From Prevotella sp. MGM2 (lineage in GTDB: Bacteria > Bacteroidota > Bacteroidia > Bacteroidales > Bacteroidaceae), in contig NZ_BEWW01000291.1 of assembly GCF_002933955.1 (NCBI RefSeq), positions 1 to 64,000 on the forward strand: a DNA stretch of 64,000 nucleotides, given 5' to 3'. This document shows positions 1 to 8,492 of this stretch, piece by piece. The translations under genes were made by a program, and so were the position numbers. Under the pieces are notes generated by a model. That model was not told the origin of the DNA and did no database searches. It saw only the letters and a list, made by a program, of their open reading frames with translations. Positions within the stretch are counted from its first letter, which is position 1; the number at the start of each line of letters is the position of its first letter.

Positions 1-35
1 CATATTTATCAACTTAAATTAATTCCGCCAACGGG

Positions 36-815
36 TTATATTTTGAAGTGTTTACGTGATTTTTCGGCCTTTGAAATTGCAAGTTCTTCACCTTCGTATT
101 CACCACCTATACTTCTCATACGCTGAGTGAGAACAGCGGCGACATTGGTAGTAGCCGAAACATCTGCGTCTGCATCATGGGCATCATCCAATTCAATTCC
201 CAGATTTTCACACATGATTTCCAGTTTGTATGAGTTGACATTAGGTAAATGACATAGCGCAAGCTGCCCAAGTACAATCGTATCTACATAGAGCGGATGC
301 CAGTTTCCGTAGAAATCCTCATCTCCCCGGAGAACCTTTTTCAGTTCATTCATAAGGCCAGCGTACTCGAACATTTGGCAAAGGAACCCCTCGTCAAATG
401 CGATATGCTGTCCTATCAAAAATGGTTTCATGTTTTTAGGACACTTAGGCGTATTGTCTATCATAAACTGAAGGACCTCCTGTGCCACTATTTCAATGGG
501 TTTGCCATAGGACTCCAGCATATCCATAGTGATAGCTGAATATTCCAACGCTCTTGCCTCATAGTCCATTGCTACTGCATCATCATTGTCATATTTTGAC
601 TTTAATGTTTTGCGTTTTTTGGTGGCGCCGGCTATTTCCTTACGGTTATAAGGAGCAATGTAGCTTTGATATGTGCCAATCTTTTCAAAAGTATCGAGTC
701 GAGTGGCATGTACCGCTATCTGAGTACAAGCCGATGTCTGACATTTCAAACCGCCGGTCTCAAAGTCCAGGGTAAACGCTACCAATACCGGGGATTCTTC
801 TTTAGGTGCTGCCAT
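36..815 (-). CDS. DnaQ-like DEDDh 3'-5' exonuclease
   Basis: A 259-residue protein of the DnaQ/epsilon exonuclease family. Visible motifs are Exo I with DFETG (D17, E19), Exo II around residue 135 (GQHIAFDEGF) and Exo III near residue 215 (HDADADVSAT, with the His and Asp of DEDDh enzymes). The family removes 3' nucleotides with two metal ions. It is the last complete gene of the minus-strand replication cluster, one base after the guanylate-kinase-like gene. The PHP domain of the phage polymerase looks degenerate, so a proofreading role for this separate exonuclease is a reasonable inference; general DNA degradation or nucleotide recycling is also possible. Confidence 0.85.
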   Translation of the reverse strand: MAAPKEESPVLVAFTLDFETGGLKCQTSACTQIAVHATRLDTFEKIGTYQSYIAPYNRKEIAGATKKRKTLKSKYDNDDAVAMDYEARALEYSAITMDMLESYGKPIEIVAQEVLQFMIDNTPKCPKNMKPFLIGQHIAFDEGFLCQMFEYAGLMNELKKVLRGDEDFYGNWHPLYVDTIVLGQLALCHLPNVNSYKLEIMCENLGIELDDAHDADADVSATTNVAAVLTQRMRSIGGEYEGEELAISKAEKSRKHFKI

Positions 816-816
816 A

Positions 817-1338
817 TTATTGATGTTTTTGAATTATACACTGTGCTGTTAAATAAAGAGTGGCGCGAAGATTCTCAATCGAGCCATTGTTATTGATGAC
901 ATAATCATATAGTTCATCTGGGATGTTGATACGGTCATTGTCTCGCGCTTTACGCTTATCGTCAATGTCTTTCAAATTATCTCGCTTAATCTTGATTGTC
1001 ACCAGAGAGAATGGGAAAGGAGTAGATTCTTTACTCTGTAAATTTATGAGCCCCTTTTCATCAATTACATACACACTGGGAAAGAGCGTAAGGAATTGAT
1101 CCCACTCTGTCCAGTATTCATAACCTCCGAAATTTGTGTAAGCACACATTCGACTTTGAGGAGGTACTTGGTCTGGTTTAACAAACCAATGGTCTTTTCC
1201 ATTTACCTCTCCTTTACGCATAGGGCGTGTCGTATAAGACGCAATAGCAGTCCATCCCAACTGTTGTTGGAGAATCATGGAAGCGGTTGTTTTACCACTT
1301 CCAGATGCTCCTACAATACAAATAATCAACGGTTTCAT
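817..1338 (-). CDS. Guanylate kinase-like nucleotide kinase
   Basis: A 173-residue P-loop protein. Walker A is GASGSGKTT (residues 10-18), followed by SYTTRPMRKGEVNGKDHWF, which matches the GMP-binding TTRPxRxGEVxGxDYxF segment of guanylate kinases. The family converts GMP/dGMP to the diphosphate with ATP. It is slightly shorter than bacterial Gmk (about 200 residues) and the lid region is reduced. The start overlaps the end of the polymerase C-terminal half by 4 bases, which suggests translational coupling. Raising dGTP supply for phage replication is the inferred role; phosphorylation of a modified nucleotide cannot be excluded. Confidence 0.75.
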   Translation of the reverse strand: MKPLIICIVGASGSGKTTASMILQQQLGWTAIASYTTRPMRKGEVNGKDHWFVKPDQVPPQSRMCAYTNFGGYEYWTEWDQFLTLFPSVYVIDEKGLINLQSKESTPFPFSLVTIKIKRDNLKDIDDKRKARDNDRINIPDELYDYVINNNGSIENLRATLYLTAQCIIQKHQ

Positions 1339-3512
1339 ATTATCTCAATAAAATTGTTACGAGTGAGTTGGAGATTATTATGGCCAACGTAGTCACTGTA
1401 TTTCACGGTAGCCATACAGATTATCAATTTGTTCTTGGCGCCAATGAGTAAGGCACGAGCATTACGATACTCTTCAGGCCATATCACCAATTCTGCCATA
1501 TCGTTATTCTGCTGAAGGGTGACTTTGCAGAACACCTCTTGCTCCCCAGTTTTCTTACTGGTGAACTTCTTTTCCTCCATTTCTACTATGGTAGCGGCAA
1601 TAGCAGCCTTTCTACCATCTTTATCCTCACTCAAGGAGTCTTTAAGCGTAGTGTATGCTGCTCGACCACGAATCTGTTCTTTAATCGCACTGTTGTCGTA
1701 GATTCGTTTATAATCAATGGCTCCGAGACCGGACACTTTAATTTGTTGCTGAGACCAGAAATAGTGCTTGTTGCGTAAGTCATCGGGGAAATCTTTTTGT
1801 TTGATTTCAAACCCAAGGGTTTCCGCAGCCTTCTCCACAATTGCATATCTTTCAACTACCGACAGTGCGTTTTCTATCTTGTCAAAGCATCCAGCAAGGA
1901 TAAGATTGAGGACATGACGGGCATTGACTGGGCATCGTTGTACCTCATCTTCATTGTCTGGATCATCCCAGTATTGATATTTCTTGAGTTTATACTTGAA
2001 TATGCGCTCAATGAAGTTGTTAATACTGGTAAACTCACCATTTTTGTTGCGCTCGTTGATAATCCAATCAACCGCTTTTGTGCCAACCATTTTAATACGA
2101 GAAAGCGACCAGAATATCTGATTGGTTTCATAGTCCGTATAGAAACTCATCGCACTCTTGTTGATGTCCGGTGACACTACCTTAGCGTTGCTGCAAGCCT
2201 CCATTTCGGACATGATAGGTATAAGTTCTTTGTCATCAGCCCATTCCAGTGCGACCGTATAAAACGCTGTTGGATATTGTGCTTTCAGAAAAGCACCGAT
2301 ATATGAGGTAACAGCATAGGCAGTTGCGTGGGATTTATTAAAGAGGTAAGAACCGCACGCTTCAATCTGTTGCCAAATAGCAATGGCATCTTCTATCGGA
2401 CAGCCGTTCTCTTTTGCTCCTTTCAAGAATTTCTCACGCATGGCTTGAATCTTCTCAGCCTTTTTCTTTGAGATGAACTTTACGAGTTTTACACCTTCAC
2501 CTAACGAGAAGCCGCCAACTTCACGAGCAATCTGGGCAACTTGTTCCTGGTAGGTAATTAACCCGAATGTGTCATTCAGGGCGTTATAAGTACCCCAAAG
2601 ATACGTTGGCGCCACCAGTCCTTTTTTTCTGTCAACATAAGCCTCTGTTGAACCGTTTTCCAATGTCGCCGGACGAAACAGGGCGTTGGCCGCAATTAAA
2701 TCGTGAATACAAGTGGGTTGCATCTCAACCAAAAATTTCGTCATGCCTCGTGATGAAAGCTGGAATACATTCTGCGTGCAACCTTGGCGTAACAATTCGT
2801 ATGCACGTTCATTAGCCAAGTCACTTTCCACTACACCCTCCATTGTAAGGCCGGCACCATAATGCTCATTGATTAGATCAAAAGTCTGGTGAAGTTTGGA
2901 AAGCTCCTTAGTTGCCAGACAATCGTTTTTGAGCAAGCCCAGTTCATCGAGGTCGTAACCGCTATTCTCACTTACAAGGATGTCGTCAACTTTTTTAATA
3001 GGCACAAAGTCAAAACACTCCACATCTTCGCCGTCCATATCGTCCGGAGTTACAAGTAATGCTGAAGCATGGACCGAACTGGAGCGAGGTTGAAACATGA
3101 GAGTGCGTATGTCTTCAAACAGTTGCGGATAGTCATGGATAAATTTGGCAATCTTTCGGTTAGAAGCCGCAAGTTTGAAGATTTCTGTATAATCGGCACC
3201 ATCATCCTCTATAATAGCCGTTAGATAATTTACCAAAGAAGGACTGATGCGCATTGTACGAGCCACATCCTTAATAACCGCCTTGGCTTTTAGAGTGGTA
3301 AATGTGCCGGCAGAAAACACGCGCTGCTTACCATCGTGATTGTAACGGCGTTCTATGTATTCCTTAACTTCTTGACGCTTGTCTGACTGGAAATCGTTGT
3401 CCACGTCAGGAAGTGATCCGTGCTCTGTTTTTACATAGCCGGAGTCAACGAAACAGTCCAGTACTTTGACTGGATGTTTCGTATGATGTTCTTGTATTTT
3501 AGTTACCCTCAT
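1335..3512 (-). CDS. DNA polymerase III alpha subunit, C-terminal half (palm catalytic aspartates to OB fold)
   Basis: A 725-residue protein equal to the C-terminal part of a C-family replicative polymerase. After a 32-residue N-terminal extension it starts with SLPDVDNDF, the PDxDxDF motif that carries two catalytic aspartates. The third catalytic Asp is probably in LLKNDCLAT (near residue 210). Fingers and helix-hairpin-helix regions follow, and the last 100 residues look like an OB fold. The upstream palm motif GRGSAAGS is encoded by a separate gene at 5203-6936, so an active site needs both polypeptides. The 32-residue extension resembles the C-terminal piece of a split intein but lacks the terminal Asn. 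The start overlaps the PIF1-like helicase by 14 bases. Confidence 0.9.
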   Translation of the reverse strand: MRVTKIQEHHTKHPVKVLDCFVDSGYVKTEHGSLPDVDNDFQSDKRQEVKEYIERRYNHDGKQRVFSAGTFTTLKAKAVIKDVARTMRISPSLVNYLTAIIEDDGADYTEIFKLAASNRKIAKFIHDYPQLFEDIRTLMFQPRSSSVHASALLVTPDDMDGEDVECFDFVPIKKVDDILVSENSGYDLDELGLLKNDCLATKELSKLHQTFDLINEHYGAGLTMEGVVESDLANERAYELLRQGCTQNVFQLSSRGMTKFLVEMQPTCIHDLIAANALFRPATLENGSTEAYVDRKKGLVAPTYLWGTYNALNDTFGLITYQEQVAQIAREVGGFSLGEGVKLVKFISKKKAEKIQAMREKFLKGAKENGCPIEDAIAIWQQIEACGSYLFNKSHATAYAVTSYIGAFLKAQYPTAFYTVALEWADDKELIPIMSEMEACSNAKVVSPDINKSAMSFYTDYETNQIFWSLSRIKMVGTKAVDWIINERNKNGEFTSINNFIERIFKYKLKKYQYWDDPDNEDEVQRCPVNARHVLNLILAGCFDKIENALSVVERYAIVEKAAETLGFEIKQKDFPDDLRNKHYFWSQQQIKVSGLGAIDYKRIYDNSAIKEQIRGRAAYTTLKDSLSEDKDGRKAAIAATIVEMEEKKFTSKKTGEQEVFCKVTLQQNNDMAELVIWPEEYRNARALLIGAKNKLIICMATVKYSDYVGHNNLQLTRNNFIEII
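3417..3512 (-). other. Intein-C-like remnant at the start of the polymerase C-terminal half
   Basis: Residues 1-32 of the polymerase C-terminal half precede SLPDVDNDF and have no counterpart in ordinary DnaE. Their pattern, a short basic start then KVLDCFVDSGYVKTEHG before Ser, resembles intein block F plus the C-terminal splice junction. The penultimate His is present but the last residue is Gly, not the Asn or Gln needed for cyclisation. It pairs with the intein-N-like tail at 5206-5433. Inference: a decayed split intein kept as an association module, or an extreme functional variant. Confidence 0.5.
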
Positions 3513-4824
3513 AGCTCAAACTTTTGCAAATGGCGCGATATATGTCAAGATTAAACTTATTACCGTTATTCCGGCAGATGTGGTTAAAAGCGATGAGCTC
3601 TTTATCCTTAATAATGGCTCTTTTGTTAATGAAAAAATCCGTTACGATTCCTTTCATCGAAGTACATCGGCTCAATGCTACATATAACATTCCAGGCGCA
3701 AACGCATAGGGGCAATGTATAACCACGTTGTCAAAGGTAAGTCCTTGACTTTTATGAATTGTGATTGCCCATCCCAAAGTAAGTGGGAATTGCCTGCAAC
3801 TTCCTTTTTCAATTGTTTCAATCTCATTGCCATTAACTTTATATTCTCGGTCAACCCATGTGAAAGGCTCAATGATGACCTGATGGCCGGCATCCAACAT
3901 TACTCCAATTTTAGTGGCACTAATATCAGTTACTGTGCCCATAGAACCATTATAGAACCCCTGTCTGTTATCGTTTACTAAAGTCATTACGCGAGCACCA
4001 ACACGTAGCTTCAAATCCAAATCACAAGGCGCATTTTTAGGATTGAAAGCATCCTTGAACTCTGCTGTAAATGAATGTGTCGTTTCTCCTATCATTTGAC
4101 TATTGATTTTATCGGCATCGCGGCGCAATGAACAAATATGAATAGCTTGCGTATTGAAGTCTTTGCTCTCTCGATTGTCCCGCAGTTCGCTCAAATCATC
4201 AATATCCATCGGAAGAAGTTGATATTCTCGTATGCGATTTAGCATATTAACAAATCGTTCATCTTTCTGACGAAATACTTTAGTGAGTTCAACAATTTGA
4301 AAACCTACTTCTCTAAGTGCATGAGAATAGAAGAAGTAGTTTCCACGATACCACTGTCGAAGAATGATTTCCTCATTTTTCTTTATAACCGGAGGTAACT
4401 GGAACAAGTCTCCAAACAGCACGATTTGAATACCGCCAAATGGAAGTTCATTCATTCTGTAGAGCCTCAGTTTTCGATCCACATAATCCAGCACATCTGG
4501 CCGGACCATACTCGCTTCATCGATAATAAGCGTATCAAGTTTACCGAATAGTTCAAACTTATCTTGATACAGTTTTCCTTTGATAGGCGAATTTGGTCCT
4601 TGTAAGTCAAACGGGATTCCAAACAAACTATGTAATGTCACACCCCCTGCATTGATAGCTGCAATCCCGGTTGATGCAGCCACAATGATATTTTTATGAG
4701 TGTTCTCAACTATGTACTTCAGGAATGTGGTCTTCCCGGTTCCAGCCTTGCCTGTAATGAAGAGGCTGTCTGTCGTTTCTTCTATAATTTGAAACGCACG
4801 ACTCATTTCATCTGTCAATTCCAT
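3499..4824 (-). CDS. PIF1-like superfamily 1 DNA helicase
   Basis: A 441-residue ATP-dependent helicase. Walker A is TGKAGTGKTTF (about residues 24-34), followed by the PIF1-type ASTGIAA and GGVTLHSLF segments. Walker B is LIIDEASMV (about residue 97), then a motif III-like FGDLFQLPPV, a late motif HKSQGLTFDNVVI and VALSRC near the C-terminus. This is the compact PIF1/RecD2-like architecture found in many large phages (compare T4 Dda), without extra domains. The gene lies between the two halves of the polymerase gene and overlaps the C-terminal half by 14 bases. A role in origin opening, fork movement or recombination is inferred. Confidence 0.88.
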   Translation of the reverse strand: MELTDEMSRAFQIIEETTDSLFITGKAGTGKTTFLKYIVENTHKNIIVAASTGIAAINAGGVTLHSLFGIPFDLQGPNSPIKGKLYQDKFELFGKLDTLIIDEASMVRPDVLDYVDRKLRLYRMNELPFGGIQIVLFGDLFQLPPVIKKNEEIILRQWYRGNYFFYSHALREVGFQIVELTKVFRQKDERFVNMLNRIREYQLLPMDIDDLSELRDNRESKDFNTQAIHICSLRRDADKINSQMIGETTHSFTAEFKDAFNPKNAPCDLDLKLRVGARVMTLVNDNRQGFYNGSMGTVTDISATKIGVMLDAGHQVIIEPFTWVDREYKVNGNEIETIEKGSCRQFPLTLGWAITIHKSQGLTFDNVVIHCPYAFAPGMLYVALSRCTSMKGIVTDFFINKRAIIKDKELIAFNHICRNNGNKFNLDIYRAICKSLSYEGN

Positions 4825-4825
4825 A

Positions 4826-5200
4826 TCAATCGTATTTTTCTATTCTGTCATTAACGAATTTGGAAAACTCAATCAATTTGCTGGCCGTCATTTCATCGTC
4901 GGGCATATACAAATCATTGCAAAATAAATAGTTAATCGACATTAAAGACGGTTGCAATTGGACGATGCTTAACTTGCCATTATTAGCTTGTTCCATGCAA
5001 TGTGCACACATGAATTTAACACCATGACCAAAGCGTTGCCAAAGCTCATCTGTAACCATTGGAGCGTACCTATAATCATACATGTGTCCGCACGCATCAC
5101 ATTTTGTACTGTGATTTGCGACAGGTAGATTTTTACAGAAATATGGCGATGATTTCACCATTTTCTTAAACTCCTTGTATAAAATCTCGTTTTTGTTCAT
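4826..5200 (-). CDS. Hypothetical zinc-ribbon-like protein
   Basis: A 124-residue protein I do not recognise. Two pairs of cysteines, CDACG (about residue 34) and CAHCM (about residue 66), are spaced as in a four-Cys zinc ribbon. The rest is predicted to be mostly helical with an acidic C-terminal stretch. It sits 2 bases after the N-terminal polymerase half and 1 base before the PIF1-like helicase, in the block that separates the two polymerase halves. A replication accessory role is plausible from position only. Confidence 0.6.
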   Translation of the reverse strand: MNKNEILYKEFKKMVKSSPYFCKNLPVANHSTKCDACGHMYDYRYAPMVTDELWQRFGHGVKFMCAHCMEQANNGKLSIVQLQPSLMSINYLFCNDLYMPDDEMTASKLIEFSKFVNDRIEKYD

Positions 5201-5202
5201 AA

Positions 5203-6936
5203 TTATAACTCGTTGATTGTAAAAAGAATGTCTTTGTTATCAAAGATGATTTCATCACCCTCTTGGAGTTCATCAGCATATATTCTGATAGGCTCTTCGG
5301 TACCCATCCGCTTAACCATGAACTCAGCATCGTAATCGACTTTGATGATTTTGTCATTGTCTAATGTAAGCTCAAAATAACGATTAGAATCCATGTCGTT
5401 ACCAATAATGGTTGTATCTGCTGGAGACAGTCCGGCACGCTCAGGAAGTAGGAAACGCTCGAAGATGAGATTGTATTTAATAGGGTCTATGAGGGTAATT
5501 CCCAGCAAATAAAGAAGCAGAGAGCCGGCAGCAGAGCCACGTCCACAACCCACAAAAATGTTGTTCTTACGAGCCCAGTTGCAAGTATCATACTGCACAA
5601 GCAAATAGTCCACATTATCAGTAGATTCAATGATGTATTTCTCGTACTCCATCTGCTTCCGATACTGATCCATTTTATCTTTAGGGGCCAAACACTGAAG
5701 TCCTTCCTCCAAAAGTTGATTGAACATATTATGGGTGGTGCCATATTTCCCCAGTTCTTCCGGAGTCATATCGTATTTCGGCATATAGTTTCTGGTAGTG
5801 TCCATACGTCCTTCTGCATGGTCTGCAATGATGAACGTATTTTCTGCACATTCACGGAATAATTCTTCTATATCCCAGTCTTCTCCGAATAGGGCCTCAA
5901 ACAAAGCATAATGCTCATCAGTGTCTTTGAAATACTGGTCGCTGCTTTGCTCGTGTGCGGCACCCTCTGCTACCTTATTGAGAATTATTTTATTCTTGGC
6001 GTCGTCGGAGTCAAGATAATACGCATCGCTAAGCAGTACAGGGCGTGGCATTTTGCTGTCGTCATACCATTCATGGAAGTATTTCTTAGCAGCTTCTAAA
6101 ACCTTGATGTCAATGCGCTCAGCTTTGTATTCAGATAAATCAACTTGATAGAAAATGCGATCAAACGCCTGTGTTAATGTTTCAACCACTTGCTTGTTAC
6201 CCACGAAAGAAGTTGGTGCGTATTTATCGAGCACAAGTGCATTGCCTTCTGCCCGATTAAGCAGTTCTGAAATATCTATGGTCTTGTTTTCTACATTATC
6301 TACCATAATCGCTTTCTGGATTCTCAGCAGGTTACGGAAACCTTGTTGCGTCTGAACATAGATCTTTGCTCCAAAATTAAATCCATCAGCCTCAACTGTA
6401 AGGGAATAACCAAACACAGGCTTGATTCCGGCAGCATCACAACCTTTTTGAAATACAAAGCAAGCGGCCATAGTATTATAGTCACATACCCCCAATGCGG
6501 TATGCCCTAAATACTTCGCTTTACGAATCCATTCCTCCGGCATAAAGCTGCCATTCAAGAGTTCAAAGGGAGTATGCACCCCAAGATTTACAAATGGGAT
6601 GTCATGTTGTAACTGGGCCCGCTTACCAACGTACTTTAAGATATTCAATTTGAAATCTTGATTTAGGTTGTGATAGTAGAAATTGTCGCCGAATTTGAAA
6701 ATGATATTCTCAATGCCATCATTCAGCAATTCTTCTGGACGCACCAAACTATTAAAGATAAAGTTACCGTCCGTATCTTTGCGGAAGATTGAATTGTAGG
6801 TTGAACGCTGGGTGTCTTGGAAATACGCCTTACCAAACCCAGGAATATCAATAACTTCTGCATCTATTTGTGTGTACTGAATTTTGTTCTTCTCCAGCCA
6901 CTCATACAATTCGATTATTCTATCTGATTTTGCCAT
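5203..6936 (-). CDS. DNA polymerase III alpha subunit, N-terminal half (PHP and first part of palm)
   Basis: A 577-residue protein equal to the N-terminal part of a C-family polymerase. An N-terminal extension of about 115 residues precedes a PHP domain starting FVNLGVHTPFELLNGSF; bacterial DnaE has HxHS here, so the first metal His is Gly, and the usual TDHGNM is CDYNTM. The palm motif GRGSAAGS is at about residues 465-472, followed by FERFLLPERA. The PDxDxDF motif should come next but is encoded at 1335-3512. Instead a 76-residue intein-N-like tail ends the protein. An upstream in-frame Met at 7002 exists, but the Met at 6936 (MAKSDRIIEL) is preferred because it overlaps the HNH gene by only 17 bases. 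Confidence 0.88.
   Translation of the reverse strand: MAKSDRIIELYEWLEKNKIQYTQIDAEVIDIPGFGKAYFQDTQRSTYNSIFRKDTDGNFIFNSLVRPEELLNDGIENIIFKFGDNFYYHNLNQDFKLNILKYVGKRAQLQHDIPFVNLGVHTPFELLNGSFMPEEWIRKAKYLGHTALGVCDYNTMAACFVFQKGCDAAGIKPVFGYSLTVEADGFNFGAKIYVQTQQGFRNLLRIQKAIMVDNVENKTIDISELLNRAEGNALVLDKYAPTSFVGNKQVVETLTQAFDRIFYQVDLSEYKAERIDIKVLEAAKKYFHEWYDDSKMPRPVLLSDAYYLDSDDAKNKIILNKVAEGAAHEQSSDQYFKDTDEHYALFEALFGEDWDIEELFRECAENTFIIADHAEGRMDTTRNYMPKYDMTPEELGKYGTTHNMFNQLLEEGLQCLAPKDKMDQYRKQMEYEKYIIESTDNVDYLLVQYDTCNWARKNNIFVGCGRGSAAGSLLLYLLGITLIDPIKYNLIFERFLLPERAGLSPADTTIIGNDMDSNRYFELTLDNDKIIKVDYDAEFMVKRMGTEEPIRIYADELQEGDEIIFDNKDILFTINEL
5206..5433 (-). other. Intein-N-like remnant at the end of the polymerase N-terminal half
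   Basis: The last 76 residues of the N-terminal polymerase half follow FERFLLPERA and are absent from normal DnaE. SPADTTII matches intein block A spacing (Thr at position 6 if Ser is residue 1). FELTLDNDKIIKV, then DAEFMV, then ADELQEGDEII match intein block B and the following strand. The conserved TxxH of block B reads DxxA, and no Cys is present. The tail resembles the N piece of a naturally split Hint domain with catalytic residues lost. The partner piece is at 3417-3512. Confidence 0.55.
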
Positions 6937-7450
6937 GTGTAGTAATAGAGTTACGGTAAAACCAATTATTGATATATCGCCAAATTGTGATTCTTGATAC
7001 ACAATACCTTTTAGCTAAATCAACCAAAGTGTATTTACCTGTTTTATACAATTTCTTAACTTCTTTCACTTGCTCGTCTGTCAGCTTACTCATTTCTCCT
7101 TTTATTGACGATCTTCTGATGTTCTCGCGCTGTGAAACAATTTCAAGATTAGAAACACAATTATTAGATTTACAGCTATCCAAATGATCAACAACTAATC
7201 CAGAAGCAGGGTCATAATCTAAAAATGCCATAGCTACTAAATTATGGATATTCTTATATGTAACAATCCCATCTTTGCATAGAGACACACGGGCATATTT
7301 ATGGTTAAAATTAGGCGTCAAAATGCGACCTCTATGCCGCCGGCTTCCTTTATTGCTATTCACAAATCTATCCAAACTACGCACGAGCCCCATTGAAGAT
7401 ACATCATACAAGCCTTCATATCCCGGTACTGCTTTCCATTCTTCATTCAT
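6920..7450 (-). CDS. NUMOD4/HNH homing endonuclease with C-terminal helix-turn-helix
   Basis: A 176-residue free-standing homing endonuclease. The N-terminus is NUMOD4 (EEWKAVPGYEGLYDVSSMG). The HNH core follows (HNLVAMAFL, then VDHLDSCKSNNCVSNLEIV with the catalytic His and the Asn-rich segment). A C-terminal DNA-binding helix-turn-helix (YTLVDLAKRYCVSRITIWRYI) completes the layout, as in T4-type SegD/HNH elements. It sits between primase and the split polymerase, overlapping the polymerase start by 17 bases. It is probably a selfish gene and may have taken part in splitting the polymerase. Confidence 0.9.
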   Translation of the reverse strand: MNEEWKAVPGYEGLYDVSSMGLVRSLDRFVNSNKGSRRHRGRILTPNFNHKYARVSLCKDGIVTYKNIHNLVAMAFLDYDPASGLVVDHLDSCKSNNCVSNLEIVSQRENIRRSSIKGEMSKLTDEQVKEVKKLYKTGKYTLVDLAKRYCVSRITIWRYINNWFYRNSITTHGKIR

Positions 7451-8478
7451 ATATTACCTAATTTATATTCTATGGGTGTATATAAATTATAAGCAAAGCT
7501 GTCATAAATTGACCAAAAATCACTTTCATCCCAATCTTTACCTTCACCTACGAGTTTGGCAATCATTACATTGTCAAAGTACTCGTTCAATTTGTCTGCG
7601 GCCACGTTGATTGCGTCTGATGCGTCCGTATCGTAACCTATGATGATGTCGTGGACGCCCTTACTTTGCAGTTTATAAATCTGGGCATCGCTGATTTTCT
7701 TTCCAAATGTGCAGACTGCCACTATACGATGGTTGTCATACAAATCCAGTTTGCGAGTAAGGGCAATGACATCAAATATACCCTCAACTAATATCACGGT
7801 GTCAGTCTCATCCTCAATTATGGAATCATAATTGTATAGGAGCTTGACAAAATCATTTTCAACACTATTGTTGTATCGACGAATCTGATATTTGTTGTTA
7901 CGTTTTGCTTTGTCGTTGTATTCATCAATATCTTGTTTGCTCCATACATGTCTGGAGACATATCCTACAATATCGCCATCATCATATATCGGAAAAACCA
8001 CATAATCGTCAAACTTAAAGTTTAGGCCGCGAGTTGTCCCGACAGGGAAATAGGCATAATCGTCAGTGGTAAAGCCACGAGATTTCAAATATGGGTTTTT
8101 GAAACACCGTTTCCAAGATTCTGGCATTTCTACGACCACAAGCTCATCATCAATCTCATCCTCTTCCAGATTGAAGAACTCCGGTACTTCTACTGGAGTA
8201 AATTTAGCTGTGTCCTTAACCTGTAAATCAGACCGACCAATTTCTTCTACAAATCGGTTAATGTCCTTACAAGTTCTACCACAAGAAAAGCAATGTGCCA
8301 TACCGAATACTTTGCCATTCTTTTCAGGACCAACATAAATTCCAAGTTTACCACCGGTCTTACCGCACCAAATACATTCAGGGACTATTAGGTTTTTACG
8401 ACCGCCGTCCAGCCTTGCGTGAAGCTCAGCCTGAAGCTCACGAATCAAGTATTCTTTATCTTCCTTACTTATATACAT
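7447..8478 (-). CDS. DnaG-type DNA primase
   Basis: A 343-residue primase that makes RNA primers for replication. The N-terminal zinc finger has CIWCG (residues 35-39) and CFSCG (about 63-67), as in phage T7/DnaG-type primases. A TOPRIM domain follows, with the Glu motif VEGIFDVIAL (about residue 226) and the metal-binding DTDAS (about 277). It is shorter than bacterial DnaG (about 600) because no C-terminal helicase-binding domain is seen. The gene is 14 bases downstream of the DnaB-like helicase, its expected partner, and overlaps the HNH endonuclease by 4 bases. Confidence 0.88.
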   Translation of the reverse strand: MYISKEDKEYLIRELQAELHARLDGGRKNLIVPECIWCGKTGGKLGIYVGPEKNGKVFGMAHCFSCGRTCKDINRFVEEIGRSDLQVKDTAKFTPVEVPEFFNLEEDEIDDELVVVEMPESWKRCFKNPYLKSRGFTTDDYAYFPVGTTRGLNFKFDDYVVFPIYDDGDIVGYVSRHVWSKQDIDEYNDKAKRNNKYQIRRYNNSVENDFVKLLYNYDSIIEDETDTVILVEGIFDVIALTRKLDLYDNHRIVAVCTFGKKISDAQIYKLQSKGVHDIIIGYDTDASDAINVAADKLNEYFDNVMIAKLVGEGKDWDESDFWSIYDSFAYNLYTPIEYKLGNI

Positions 8479-8492
8479 AACACCTCCGTATA

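Noticed and set aside
5206-5433. Polymerase tail as a normal, active split intein
   Set aside because: No Cys or clear Ser at the expected first position next to the conserved extein, TxxH is not kept, and the partner lacks the terminal Asn. It is retained only as a degenerate Hint-like module.
6937-7002. Longer start for the N-terminal polymerase half
   Set aside because: It would overlap the HNH endonuclease by 83 bases, and the added residues do not look like part of the polymerase.
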